This document shows, piece by piece, positions 36,953 to 49,054 of a stretch of 64,000 nt of DNA. Made by a program: the position numbers and the translations under genes. The stretch lies in contig CM056569.1 of assembly GCA_029721515.1 (NCBI GenBank), forward strand, positions 17,112,507 to 17,176,506, given 5' to 3'. This stretch comes from Synanceia verrucosa. Lineage: Eukaryota; Chordata; Actinopteri; Perciformes; Synanceiidae. Every line of letters begins with the position of its first letter. Within the stretch, counting starts at the first letter, position 1. The notes beneath the pieces are model-generated. The model saw only the letters and a program-made list of their open reading frames with translations. It was not told the DNA's origin and searched no databases.

Positions 36953-39900
36953 AACACCACACATGTTGTAAAATGAAATATAACCTCTTCAGTGCAGTGG
37001 GGATCGTTATGACTAGTTTTATCTTTGCAGAGTAGGTTATGGTTATGGAAGCATCCATTCATTTTTAGGTGAAGAAACCCATAGTTTTTAGATAAGAACT
37101 TTAGAAAGCAAGACAACAGGAGGATTTAATAATCTATTCTAATAGTTTTTCCTCATTTTTTGTCAGATCATTTTCATGTCCCATCCTGTTATATATTCAT
37201 ATTTTCACATTGTCTTGTTACTTTAGCGTGTTATTTCCAGTGTAGTGCCTCATTTTCTTAAGAGTTCCTTTCTTTTTTTGTGTTTAGATGTCTTGTATAA
37301 TCCCATTTTGCTTCTTAGTCCAGTTGTTTCCTCTATTTAGAAATCTTGCTTTGTACTTTCAGTCTAGTGGTGGTCATTCTGTTCTTTTGTTTATCAGTAT
37401 TTTTCCTTCCAGTGAGTGTTTTTTTTGTTTGATTGAGATCTTTCTTGTGAGGACTTTTAGTTTCTACTTACAGTTTTGCTTATTCATAGCTAATTCTCTC
37501 TAGAATGATTGTGTCTTGATGTAGATCAGTTAATAATCAGAATTTTAAATATTAAATCAGTTGTCCTGCTGCAGAACTACAGAAATCTCCTCTCTCTGCT
37601 ATAAACGCGTTGAGCAACAAACGTTTTCGACCTGCACCAGCTTTTTAAACGCTAGTGTATGGCAGCATTTTGGATTTTATGAGGTCGAGGGGCAGGCGGA
37701 CAAGACCTATGCTGTGTTTGAAGTGTTTGGGGGGGCAAATTAAATACTTTGGAAACACTACAAATCTGCAAAACCACATTTCGTGTCATGACTCCCACTC
37801 TGAGTTGGGAGAAATGTGACCTGTTCCTGATGGCAGTCAGAGCGCTATTGAGCAGTTTTATGACTTTCCTTTTTAGAGAAGGTAAGTCGAGACTCAGATT
37901 TATATATTTATAAAGTTTTAAGACTCACGCATTGGAAATATACACCCCTAATATTTCCCTCCTTCTGAGCACCTTTATCTTGTTTTGTCAAGTCTATGGT
38001 CTGCTCCACTGAAGTAACTTTTAGTTGCTACTTTTAGTTTAATATCTTTTATGTTTTTCAGTCTTGCCTTGTTATCATTATTATTATTATTAGTAGTAGT
38101 AGTAGTATTAGTATTAGTATTTGTAGCCGTGGCTCTTTTTGGTTGGGCCATCCCTTCAGCTAACCTGCTCTCTGACACTCTCTGCCATTTTTCATTTAGT
38201 AAAAGTAGCTCACAGAGAAAAAAGGTTGCAGACCTCGAGTCTCAGACAGTAGTGATCATGGCTGCTGCTTACTTGGTGTATTTCCTATGTGGCGAGTGCG
38301 ACGCACCGTGAGCAGCTGTAGGTCAGCTCAGAGTGAAGATGGCTGTGGAGTACATGTCACCTGGACACACCAATGCTCTTCAAAGGGCTTCACAGAGCTA
38401 GCCTCTTCATTTAGCTAGTGAAGTGTACCACAGTCATGCATTCAGCTGTGAGTGTACAGCATTTCCTTTGGCCTTATGTCTTTAATTCCTTAAATGTGTT
38501 GCATTCATCCCCTGTTGTCTCAAAAGTGGTATGAGATATTGATCAAAAATCCAAAGCTGAGATAAATTCACCCATCAGAAATGACTTCATGGTGAGCAGA
38601 GCTATGAAGAAAGCAATTTCCTCAACCAGTAGGACATCATCTCATAATAGCAAAACTAATTCTTGAACAGGCAAAAAATTAAATGGCCTTCTCGGGGAAA
38701 AAAATAATAAAATAAAATAAAAAATGTTTCGAAATTGAACTGGCACAGTTTCAACTTATTAAATCAAGAAAAGCTTCTTCACCTCACAGAGTATGATGAT
38801 CACTTTGGCTGATGTTACAGATGACTGTTCACACAAGCGAGAAAAAAAGCATTAAACAAGCATGTGCATTATTAAAGAAGTGCCAGCACGGTAATCTTCA
38901 TTTATTCAATATTAACAGCAACAAAACAATTGGCCATATCATTCAATTAGTTTGCTCTGGCTGGTGTTCAGCAGCCTTATCTCCCCCTCAGTGTATCTCA
39001 CAGTCACAGCTCAGGATGTTGGCATTGCTCTTAAAGACCATGTTTAATTTCAATTGCAAATTTTCTGTTGAGGGTTACTGGATGAAGTGTAACCTCTTTC
39101 TATGTTAATGAAAGCCTTGATTACTCTGCCACCCTGGGATGATACGTAATGAAATGGGCAATGTATGCCATGCATTGTACATAATGATGAGGCAGACCCT
39201 TGCAAATGTGTGTAGTTGAGCTAAATGTATTGCTGCTCTCCAGGCGGCAGACCTGACAAGGTGTTAATTAGGACTTGAGTCCTCTGGGAGTCTGACTTCA
39301 CAAAGACACATTTAGAGGGAACGGCACTTTTTAAGCACTCTCCTGGCTACAGCTTTTATTATCCCAGTTCCTTCATCGATTCCCCCCCTCCATTTTATTG
39401 TTTGAACTTGGCTGCAGCCCCCACAGTATCTCCACTTTAATACTGATTCCAATCAATAATGAGCTTTGTTCTGTTAATCTGCTCTAATCCAGCTCGGGGT
39501 GTCAGCTCAGGCGATGACTGGCAGCTCCGAACCAGCCTGCATCCACCTCCTTTATTTGCAGAAGGAAAACCACTCTGATTCAGAGCTGCTTCAGATGGAA
39601 GGATGAAGGGATGAAGGAAGGGTGACATGTGAGTCAGTACCAGGAAATGAATTGTCCTTCAGAGGCTGTGTGGAGTGTGGGAAAGACAGAGATGCTGTAG
39701 AGGGTTAGAGGAGCTCACAGGAAACAGAGTAAAGCTTCAGTGAAAGTTTGTCCTGGAGGTCATGGAGGGTGAGGAGGATGAGTGGATGTGAAGACAGAGA
39801 ACAGGTGCTGGTGTGAGCCTCGGCTCTCCAGGCCTGTATACCCTGCAGACCCTGCACTGTTTCCTGTTTGGCATGGGCAGAGGAAGTCCAGTCCGAGCAG

Positions 39901-41242
39901 ATGTGCAGTACAGCCTTGAAACATTTTATATTTATTGCACATTTCTGCAGAAACACACACACACACACTCTGACATGTGATGGGGGTACAGCGCAGCCCT
40001 GTTCACCACTGTGTTTGTCTCCCTAAAGACAGCGTAGCCTCATCTGTCAAAGTGTGACCTTCTGAAACTGAGTGTCTGAGACAGACCACGACCAAGGCTC
40101 AGGCCTGCAGGGCTTTGTTGCCATCTCTCATTTCACTTCACGCCTGAAGTCCAGGATGACTGATGGCCAGCACAAATCACACTTCACACACCTTTTCCAC
40201 GTCCCTAGACAGCAACGTCATCCTCTACAATATAGCTCGACACAGTCATGAAACCATTAAAATGTCTAATATATCATCTTCATTCAAAACCTCTCAAGGT
40301 TTAAGCAGCTGTTTTCAATTTTTCACAGCAATGTTTTATTTATTCCTGTATTTGTTCCATTCACTTAGTGGATATTTAACATGCTACTACACACTCAGTG
40401 TTTTTAGGCTAATCGTTGTCATGACAATGACCTTGACTGTTATTTGAACTGAGACTATAAAGCAGAGCTGGTGAATTGATGACTCTTTGGTCTGAAATTT
40501 CAGCTGTCACAGTGTCATGTGTGACATCATCCACATCCACTGAGGTCTTGTTGAATTTGAAAAACATGCAAAGAGTTTAGCTGCTGGCCTTGATTTGAAC
40601 TCCACAACTTATTAGAGAGTGACCTCTCTGGTATTAAAGGGAAAATCTGGCAGCTTTTGTGTGGATGTCCAGTCAGTGATGAAGTAATAATGAGTTTGAC
40701 TCTGTGCTGGTTGTGCCTACATGTACCAGGATGCATTTCGAGCATGCTTCTTCGCCAACCAGTTTGATGCTGTTGCACGGCCAACACATTTTCATTTGTC
40801 AGTGCTCCTCAACACACTGGGTACCCTTCTTACGTTACATCTCCGTCTACGCTTTTTCCATGTGTAGCGCCCTTTCAAAATAAACAGGAAGTTAGGTTTA
40901 GGCAACACAACCACTTCAGGAAACAGTCATGGTTAACTGATGATACGATAACCAGTCACGTGTCCTCAGTTTCCCCATAAAGAGTTTATCTGACAGCAGA
41001 CAGAGAATAAAACATCCTATATTTTAGATTTGTTGAAATATCTTTTTTTGTTGAATATTACTGGAGTGTTACTGCACTGCACACTGAATTCTCTTAAAAA
41101 TATGACACAGACATTGTAGAGTGATATTTAATGTGAAAAGGACAAAGACCAAACGGCCCAGTTACACCAACTTGACATCAATGATTTAATTGTGACCAGC
41201 AGTGAGCGGTAAGCTGTATTCATCAGAAAGACAGAGGATATA
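36953..41242. other. No gene or recognised mobile element
   Basis: Long single-copy-looking stretch. Simple repeats: (ATT)/(AGT)n at about 38076-38122 and (CA)n at 39955-39968. Open frames at 37288-37503, 38051-38311, 38812-39108 and 39705-39968 have no domain or splice context I recognise. Confidence 0.45.
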
Positions 41243-41258
41243 TACTAAGAGGCATTAA

Positions 41259-41941
41259 GGCTGGAATATACTTCTCCGACTGCATAATACGTTATCCGAC
41301 TCCGTAGCTACGGAGACCCCTCGAGCCCTCACACTTCTCCGTCGTGATGCGTGTTGTGCAGCCCTGTGCTGAAATGCACCCCTCGGAAAGTGAAGCAATT
41401 CACCTTAATATCGCAGATAAAAGCAGGAGAAAATACTATTTTATGATTTAATTATTTGTGAGGGAGATAGAAGAGAACAACACTGATTGCTTTCAGTCTT
41501 TAAAGCTCCTCTTCCTCTTTCTTTTCAATACAAAATCGGATAATAGCGAACGCAAACCAACAACTTTCGGTATGTTCTGTGTAAATATACCCCAGCCATA
41601 ATTACTAATTTAATTAAATGGATTTTTTGAGCAGGTTGAATGTGTTTGATTTGCCTTTCACAAGGATAATCGATACTTAAGTTCCTGTCCTGTCCGCGCT
41701 GCTGCAGGGGAGACCTGTCTGTTTCTGTGTAGGGAGAGTGGCTGCATTTCACTGCAGGGTGCAGCTAGAGGACCAATCACAGCCCTTGTCATCTCTGTCT
41801 TCCCTTGACGGATTGACGGACAGTTAAAAAAAAATTCCTGCGCCCGGAGACGACGGAGAGGCTCTCCGTCAGGCTCTCCGGCGACGCAGAAGGCTCTCCG
41901 TCTCTACGTACGGCACTTTACAGAGTACTATAAATTGGCCT
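41259..41941. mobile_element. GC-rich MITE inside the mariner left end
   Basis: Flanked by TTAA at 41255-41258 and 41942-41945 (a TAA duplication is also possible). Ends GGCTGGAATATACTTCTCCG and the complement of AGGCCAATTTATAGTACTC. CTCCGT/ACGGAG motifs recur near both ends: CCGTAGCTACGGAG at left, GAGGCTCTCCGTCAGGCTCT at right. No coding region. Confidence 0.78.
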
Positions 41942-42217
41942 TTAAAAACGCAACAAAGTCAATGTAAAATAAAATTGGATACAACTACTTTGTATACAAA
42001 AGAATGTTTTGTTTACTACCACTCGTGGCTATTGAAACTATGGAGCCACTTTTTTCAGCTCAAACAATAAATTACGGTACCAATCCCTGTTTTTGCATGT
42101 GTGATTCGTTAGGACATTGTTTGAAAGCTTTCAATGAGTTCTTTTGGTGATTTGAGCTCAACTGGTCAAGGCTTTAAAAACCCAGAGGAAAAATGCAAGC
42201 TGTCACAGACGGTCACC

Positions 42218-42659
42218 ATGCCACGCTTAGCAGCAAACATGAGGGAGCAGGCCATTGGTATGCTGAGATCCAGAATGACCGAAGTGAGGGTAGCCAGGCA
42301 TTTTGGCATCCACAGATGCACTATCTCACACCTGCAGGCACGTTATGCACAGACATAATGTGCAGGTTATGGACTGGCCGCCTTATTCCCCGGGTATGAA
42401 TCCGATTGAACACCTTTGGGACAATCTGGATCGCCGTGCACGGCGTCGTATTCCACTGCCGGTGACGGTTGCTGATCTCCGTACTGCACTCTTGGAAGAG
42501 CGGGAAGCAATTCCAGTGGGCGAAATCAACGCGCTCATCATGTCTATGCCACGACGATCACACAAGATACTGACATTTGTAATCCATGTCGATTCATTTT
42601 TCTATTGTTGCTTTTGTTCATTCATGTTCAGTATCATACCAAGTGAAGTCTCCCAATAA
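42218..42659 (+). pseudogene. Transposase remnant, HTH joined to DDE tail
   Basis: ATG at 42218 starts MPRLAANMREQAIGMLRSRM and the helix-turn-helix MTEVRVARHFGIHRCTISHL, stopping at 42358. A second frame, from about 42336, gives HRHNVQVMDWPPYSPGMNPI EHLWDNLDRRARRR, the segment around the catalytic Glu. The two D residues and all sequence between are deleted, and the junction is out of frame. The intact protein would be about 340 residues. Confidence 0.88.
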
Positions 42660-42757
42660 ATTATGAAAATTCGAATTAATACCGAAAAAAATACAATGTT
42701 GCGTTTTTAATGCCTCTTAGTGTAGATATACAGTACCAACAATCGTGATGATACATG

Positions 42758-42897
42758 CAGTGATGAACAAAGTTATTAGACCAACTGTCATAAAAATACA
42801 CACACATTTTAGATTCAAATTTGATCCAGAACACTGGAATTCATTGAGAAGTCAGAAATGAATCAAGAATAACAACACAACTGGAATTTTATATCTC

Positions 42898-42928
<31 letters not shown>

Positions 42929-43120
42929 TTTTGAACAGTTAATTTCAAAATTCCTGGATAACAGCAATAATTATATTTTAGTATTAAATATTTTGTCTTG
43001 ATTAAAGAGCTTGGTCATACGGGTGGATTAACCATAACAGAAATATTACAATATTTTGGTAATCAGTAATACTGTTAATTTAGGACAAGGGTGGTGATCT
43101 ATTAAATTTGTGAAGCTCTG
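42758..43120 (+). mobile_element. Repeat B, copy 3, with Tc1-like ends
   Basis: Left end CAGTGATGAACAAAGTTATT AGACCA aligns with the Tc1 terminus at 4103 (CAGTCATGGAAAAAATTATT AGACCA); right end GGGTGGTGATCTATTAAATT resembles its complement. Interior is shared with repeat B copies. It suggests repeat B is a non-autonomous element mobilised by a Tc1 transposase. (AAT)n at 42897-42927 lies inside. Confidence 0.7.
42897..42927. repeat. (AAT)n microsatellite
   Basis: About ten AAT units within repeat B copy 3; the other copies have only two or three. Confidence 0.9.
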
Positions 43121-43330
43121 TGGATGAAACAACCCTCACTGTCATTGTTCTCCAGAGCAGACTGACAGATGCTCACTGAAGGATGAAAATCAGCTTGGTG
43201 TGTTCATATTTTATTGTAATTTAGATTTTAGAGATGTTTTCATTTGGAAGTGCTGGAGATAACTCTGCACTGAAACACTTGCTTTCACTACAAAAAACAG
43301 CAATACATGACCCTCCTGCAGATAGAAAAG

Positions 43331-43403
43331 GCCCTGCTGAGACCTGAACCCAGGATCTCCTGTTCACTAGACGGGCACATTAACCAACTGACAGAGATAA
43401 TTA
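43331..43403 (-). pseudogene. tRNA-Thr(AGU)-like pseudogene
   Basis: On the minus strand: CAGTTGGTTAATGTG (D-arm and A box), CCCGTCTAGTGAACAGG (anticodon arm with AGT), AGATC variable loop, CTGGG-TTCAGGT-CTCAG (T-arm), then CAGGGCC. This tracks vertebrate tRNA-Thr(AGT) closely through the centre. The 5' acceptor strand does not pair with the 3' strand and the B box is mutated (GGTTCAGGTC), so it is a pseudogene or a tRNA-derived SINE head. Confidence 0.65.
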
Positions 43404-44212
43404 TTTATATATTAGGCGATCATGTTGTTATATTAATATTCTTTGGAAAAATCTGCACACATTATAAGCTATGATTAAATTGTGACATAGTTTTGTGCTG
43501 TTAAGATGCTCCACGGTGCACTGAAATATGTCCCAGGTTCTCCAGGAATGCTGCAGTTTCATTCACTGCTTGGCTGCTCAGCCTGGACGGGATGTTGTCT
43601 GTGTGGTCTGTTGAATAAGTCCATGACCGGTGAGCAGTGTGTTGTTGCACTCAGGCTGCTCAGAGCTTAACCCTGCTGTTCCCAGATAAACACAATGCAG
43701 TTTGAAAGCTCAGATACTTGCATTTTTCCGATAACACCACTGGCAAACCAAGACCACCAACATATACAGAAAAAAATCATGACTTCTTTTGTTTTTTCCA
43801 TTGACCTTGATCTAGACAGGCGCACAGCACACTTCACAGATAGGTGACGGGCCATGAACAGGCGTTGGGGCCAATTAGAGCCAGTGTGACAAACATGGAG
43901 GTGCCTGGTTGTCGTAGTCTGGGATGTGACCACAGCTTGTTGTCAGGTTGAGGTTAGCTGTGAAGTGTGCTTGTCAGGTTCCCCCTGCTGCCTGTAAAGC
44001 TGGATGTTTGCTTAATGCCGGCTTAAAGGTCCCATCGTACGGATCTGCAGTGGAGCTTTTCTGACTGTTGTTTTTTTTTTTTTTTTTTTGACGGTGACAG
44101 TGGGCCATGTTATAGAGACATGTCTCACTACTGAATAGGAGAGTGAAGGTGCATGATTTAGCTCATTAATTAGTTTTGATGGAGGGGTGGATCACTCATA
44201 ACATGATGACCT
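43404..44212. other. No gene; poly-T at 44071-44089
   Basis: Nothing recognised besides the T19 tract. Confidence 0.5.
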
Positions 44213-45215
44213 CCTGTCTAATAGTGTTGGTCCTCCTGTGTGACCTCTGATCCCTGAAGGTTTTAACTGTGCTATGTGACTCCTTTCTATCTTCAGCAGC
44301 ATTAACTCCTCTGCTCTGTTGGATCAGACCACCAGGACCAGCCTTCACTCCCCACCTGCATCAGTGATCCTTGTCCTCTTATGACCCTGTCTGTAGTTCA
44401 CCACTGGTCCTTCCTTGGACCACTTTAGATAGATCCTGACTAGGGCTGGGTATCGATTCAGATTTTCCAGATCGATTCATTTCGATATTTCAAGGTTCCA
44501 ATTCGATTCAATTCACGATTCGAGCCGATTGGATTCAATATCGATTCAGTCAGGGATATTTCAGTTAAAATAAATGCTTTGTTATTTTCTGCCATGCCGA
44601 GTCTCCAGACTGTGTTTCTGGGTGATGTCTCGTCAAATGGTTCCTAAGATTTTCTCGTATTGCCGCTGTATTTTATCTGCCCGTTGCATATTTTTCATAC
44701 TTCTTGTTTTTTGTCCAACTCATTATTTTCTTCCAACTTCTTAAATGTGAAATGCATCCAAACATCAGCTTTTAAACTCGTCAGCAGTGCCTGGAGAGGT
44801 GGACTTGCTTCTGCCATGTTTGTTTGAGTGCTGGCAGTAGCATCTCACGAGATCTTGTTCCTTGGAAAGCAGCACTAAACGCTGATCACACGAGACTTCT
44901 TCTTCTTCTTTGGTTTCGGCAGACTAGCTGTGCAGACTAGACGTATGTATGGCGATTGATGCCATCACTCGAGACTGGCAGGCGGGTTTATACTTCAGGC
45001 TGCTTCTCCACACGTCCAATGAAGAAAAAAATATGCAAGTTAAAAGATCGATCTTTGGATTTTATGAATCAATTATCAATCTATTTTTTTTAACCCAGCC
45101 CTAACAGCCCACCAGAGCTGCAATTGTGGAGATGCTCTGATCCAGTCCTCTAGACATCACTGTTTGCTTCTTGGTGTCAAACTCCTGAAAAATCCTGATG
45201 CTGGAACATTTTTCC
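44213..45215 (-). mobile_element. Tc1-type relic, repeat A copy 2, split by a MITE
   Basis: Complement of 2085-2405: 44213-44440 and 45104-45215 together match it, interrupted by the hAT MITE at 44441-45103. This copy keeps about 30 bp next to the junction (45109-45145) that copy 1 lacks. Codes for broken Tc1 helix-turn-helix sequence only. Confidence 0.8.
44441..45103. mobile_element. hAT MITE nested in Tc1 relic
   Basis: 663 bp with ends TAGGGCTGGGTATCGATTCA and the complement of TAGGGCTGGGTTAAAAAAAA. Subterminal ATCGATTC/GATTCGA motifs are typical of this fish hAT MITE type. The expected 8 bp target duplication is not recognisable. Confidence 0.82.
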
Positions 45216-47274
45216 TGCTTCTAACATCAACTCTGAGCACTAAATGTTCATTTGATGTCTTATCCAGGAGCCATGATGACAGTGGTCATGATGTTATGCC
45301 TCATCGGTGTATGTATTACTGATACCTGCTTCATGCTTCTGATGAGCAACACCTCTCATCTGAAAATCAGCTAGTGATCTGTTGTTGATAGAAAGTGTCA
45401 GTGTGTATTTTTTATTGTTGAGGGATGTGAGGGTCATACTGTAAAGGACAGATGGTGTCATATCCTGTGTACAGATTGTAAACCCCTCTGAGGAATACTT
45501 ATGATGGTGATATTGGGCTTGACTTGATTTTAATAAATGCTAACTCGTTTCAGAGCATTGTATGAGTAATCCTTCAGCTTCCCTCTCTTTCTCTTCGGTC
45601 ATGTCTTCCACTGATTGAGTTAGTTTGTCAGATGTGGCCTCTCGTTGGGCCCCAGACACCAGCTCTGTTTTCCCAGATGTCTCTTAGACGACGCATAATG
45701 ACATTAACTGCAGTGCTTCCATTGATTTTTTTTTCTTTTTTCTCTAGTGGCCATTAACTTAGCTTAACTCTGTCTCAGGCCCTGGAACACTGTAATTACA
45801 ATTAAAGTGTATATATATTGGTGGTACAGACAAACAATCAGAGGGCTAGCAGTGTTCGGTGGCTACGGGAAACGGCACCTGAAACCTGGCTGCTGTCATT
45901 TCTTTGTTGTCTTATCGCCACTGTTCCCAGCAGCCCTTTCTGCAGACATGATGAATGTCCTCTCTCAGCCCTCCTGTGTTTGTGCCTTTGAGGCTCAGCA
46001 CAATATGCTCAATTCAGAAATCCTCTAATGTTCAATTACCTCGCCCCTTTTTTTGTTTTTTGCCTCGTTAGGCGTTCAGCCCTTTTTCTTTTGTTGAGAA
46101 TGTTTGCGAGCCGTTCCTTTCAGCTCCTTATAGCAGAGCACAATTTATGGTTGACCTTTATTCAGTTTAGGTCACGGTAGGTAGGTATGTCGTGTTTTAC
46201 TATAATCCATTATGCAAGCAAAGCAGGCTGTTAGGGGATAGTAGGAGTTTGTGTTCAGTGGTTGCTATAATCAGGAGAGGAGCAAAGAGAGGGCAGCTCT
46301 TCACCTCCCTCCCGTCGTGTCACATATTTGTCAGCCCATCTCCACTGCTGTGCTGGTGAACGCTCCCTGGGGAAGGAGGAGGCTGGCCAGGAGGGAGGAC
46401 TGAAGGAGCTCTGTGTGGACGGCCTGCAGCACCACTTATCTGTGCTGGTTTTGTCTGGGTATGTGTGAGTAATGATGAGTAAATAAAGGGAGGGGGGAGA
46501 AATGATTAACAACAGATGGCGATACTTAAGAGACTGTGTGTGAGCAGGAGAACAATGTGTGGATGCAGATTTTGGGTGTTTCTTCATGAATTTTCCTGTC
46601 AGCAGGGCATCAGATCTCCCCTTCCTCTCCATGTTATCTGCACACATCTCTCTGCCAGCTATTGGCTGTCAGGCTCGTTGCGCTCTTTCAGCTGACCAAT
46701 AAATACTTTCTACAACACAACTAAACACATAAAGGAGTGCAATCACAGTGAAGCACTGAACATTGTTTGTGTATTGTAAATGAGCACATTATTGGTTATT
46801 GCCTGGTGAATTTCCCTGAAGCACATAGTTATTGGCTTTATATGTTAAAGTGACATCTGCTGCTTGTGATCACCCTTATCTTCATTTCAGCAAATATCAC
46901 TTTAGGAAATGACTGACAGAGCTGGTAGACAATAAGACTTTCTTCCACAGCAGCCTGACAAACATTAGCTGTTCTTTATTTACGGACCTGAGCTAATTAG
47001 ATCGGTTCCCCTGCACAGCTCTGGGATCAGCTGGTCATGTTACCATTATAACAGTCATGATGACTGTTGGTAATATCTTTGTGGAAAATGGGTTTCATTG
47101 ATTGATAAAATTGCATCTGCACAAAACGCTCCATCTGCACTGTCCTCACGCCAGTTTGCCACACCATGCACATCTGTGACAGTCTCAGACTTCTAGATTT
47201 GCACTGATCTGCTGTCAGCTGTTTTAATAAACAGCATACAGATGCGGCTAATTGTAGACATGGTCTGTTGCCGT
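45216..47274. other. No gene or recognised repeat
   Basis: Single-copy-looking intronic DNA. The 130-codon minus-strand frame at 46255-46647 has no domain. Confidence 0.45.
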
Positions 47275-48472
47275 TAGTGGTGCACTGATCCATTACTGGT
47301 ATAGTTTCCAATATTGAAGGAAATTATAGATCGGGTATCATGGCAATGGGCCCAATCCATAGGGGCAGATCTCTTCAGTGTAATTCTATGCTGTGAACTG
47401 TGAATGACGTCACGTGCTGGCAACACACTGTACAAAGTTTTGTTATATTTTTTTAGAGGGCTGTCAAAATTAGTGTGGTATTGTGATTAACCCAGGTTAA
47501 CCCGGCGGCATGCATGACAGTAACTCTGCTTGGACAAACTGCCTGAAATACGTAGTACAAACTGGGTCATTAAGCAGAACTCCATTCAAAAAATCAAGGA
47601 AACTAACAACACAGTCATAAGTACCGATCAAATGTGCTGATAAAATTAGATTAACCATCTTTTCTGAATCTATCCAAACTTGTCCTGTAATTCAGCAAAC
47701 AAATAATCCACCAAAGAGCATCGTTAAAGTATTAATTTGTAACATGAAATGGACAAAAAGGAAAAGAGAAAGAGATTGGGAGGTTGTCCAAGTGGATAGT
47801 AGTAAATAAGTATTTCAGTACTTTTATATATGTTTGTTTGTTTAAAAAAATAGGAAAGAAATGTTTAAATCAAGTCACACAAAGAGACATAGTTTGTTAG
47901 GTAATTCTGCTGATACTTGACCTCAGATATCAGTATCCAACGTAGTCTCATGAAATATTTGTATGCTATCATACGAAAAGGCACAAATTTTCATGCTTAT
48001 CTTACGAATGACCGGCAACATGACCAATCAGCGCATGCACGAGCCCCAAAGAGAACCCGGAAGCGACAGCCTTAAAAATGCCGGACATTCCTTTCACTGT
48101 CAGCTGAAATCGTAACATTACAATACGCATTGAAATAAGCCCAACAACACTTCCAGTGATGGTTAGGTTTAGGGAAAGGATTACAGGGTTAGGCTTATGG
48201 AAATAAAATGCATATTTCCCGCTAGAAATGTGATCAAAACGCACCCGACCTCATAAACTACTCCACTGAAAACGTAATGAACGTCCGCTGAGAATGTAAG
48301 GAATGTCCGACATGTTTTCACAGACAGAGCAGCCTGCATCGTACGTCACATGATGTCCGAATTTCGTGGGTTATGTACGAATTTCAGTGCAATATTTTTC
48401 GTACTGATTTGTATGAATATTTCATGAGACCAGGTTGCAGTATCAGTGAAAAAAGTTGATCGGTGCGTCCCT
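47275..48472 (+). mobile_element. hAT-like non-autonomous element, family C copy 2
   Basis: Left end TAGTGGTGCACTGATCCA, right end complement of TAGGGACGCACCGATC. Interior matches 20745-21541. Without the 500 bp nested insert (47938-48437) and its duplication it is about 690 bp. No transposase. Confidence 0.8.
47938..48437. mobile_element. 500 bp MITE nested in hAT family C
   Basis: Ends CAACGTAGTCTCATGAAATA and the complement of CAACCTGGTCTCATGAAATA, so inverted repeats of about 25 bp. Flanks CAGTATC at 47931-47937 and 48438-48444 are identical. GTAC/CGTA-rich interior, no coding region. A 7-8 bp duplication suggests hAT-like mobilisation. Confidence 0.88.
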
Positions 48473-49054
48473 AACTTCCGACCCTGTCACACCACCACAC
48501 TTCCCCACCATTCATGTTCACATTGCATCATGCACCCAAGTTCTAAACCTTCTCATTACACCATCAAAATTGTGAACTTGATAAACAGCTTCCCGTTCTA
48601 CAAACTCAGGGGTAGCAGACATTGTGTGCAGTAAGCAAAGACGAGCAGAATAAATGGCCCATATCTCATATCTCATCAAAGTGAGAAAGTAAAGCAGAAG
48701 CCAAAGGAGTCAGTTCGACCAAGAATACTGAGACTATAGTGCCATGCTGCAGATCAGGTCCACTGCAGGGTCCTGTGTGAAATCATGAAAGAGCACCTTT
48801 ATAACAAAAGAGCTGGAACACCAACAAACAAAGCCATTCATCACAGCTCCCTCTGGGGCACGGTGAAGAAACTACATGACGAAGAACAAGCAGAATTATT
48901 GGATAAAGACCTGGACGTTCCTACCAGGCTCTCCGAGATAAACAGAAATCATCTCGAAAGCAATTCATCAGAAAAACAAACTGCTTTCAAACACAGAACA
49001 AGTTTAGGTCAAGGATGAGCCACGAGTCCCCGTTGATTAAATGGTGATATTAGT
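48473..49054 (+). other. Region with unexplained open frame (48785-49018)
   Basis: From about 48733 the frame reads CHAADQVHCRVLCEIMKEHL and continues through HHSSLWGTVKKLHDEEQAEL LDKDLDVPTRLSEINRN to a stop at 49018. The composition is protein-like (charged, few low-complexity runs), but I recognise no family, and there is no upstream open start. Candidate processed-pseudogene or transposon-protein fragment; function unknown. Confidence 0.3.

Larger units (their letters stand above)
41243..42722 (+). mobile_element. Internally deleted mariner/Tc1-like element with nested MITE
   Basis: Ends TACTAAGAGGCATTAA(AAACGCAAC) and the complement of CACTAAGAGGCATTAAAAAC; TA flanks at 41241-41242 and 42723-42724. 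The left end is split by a 683 bp MITE at 41259-41941; reading across the insertion restores GGCATTAAAAACGCAAC as on the right end. The transposase has lost its centre (see 42218-42659). Confidence 0.87.

Noticed and set aside
46255..46647. 130-codon minus-strand frame
   Set aside because: No recognisable domain, no conserved motif, no splice-site support.
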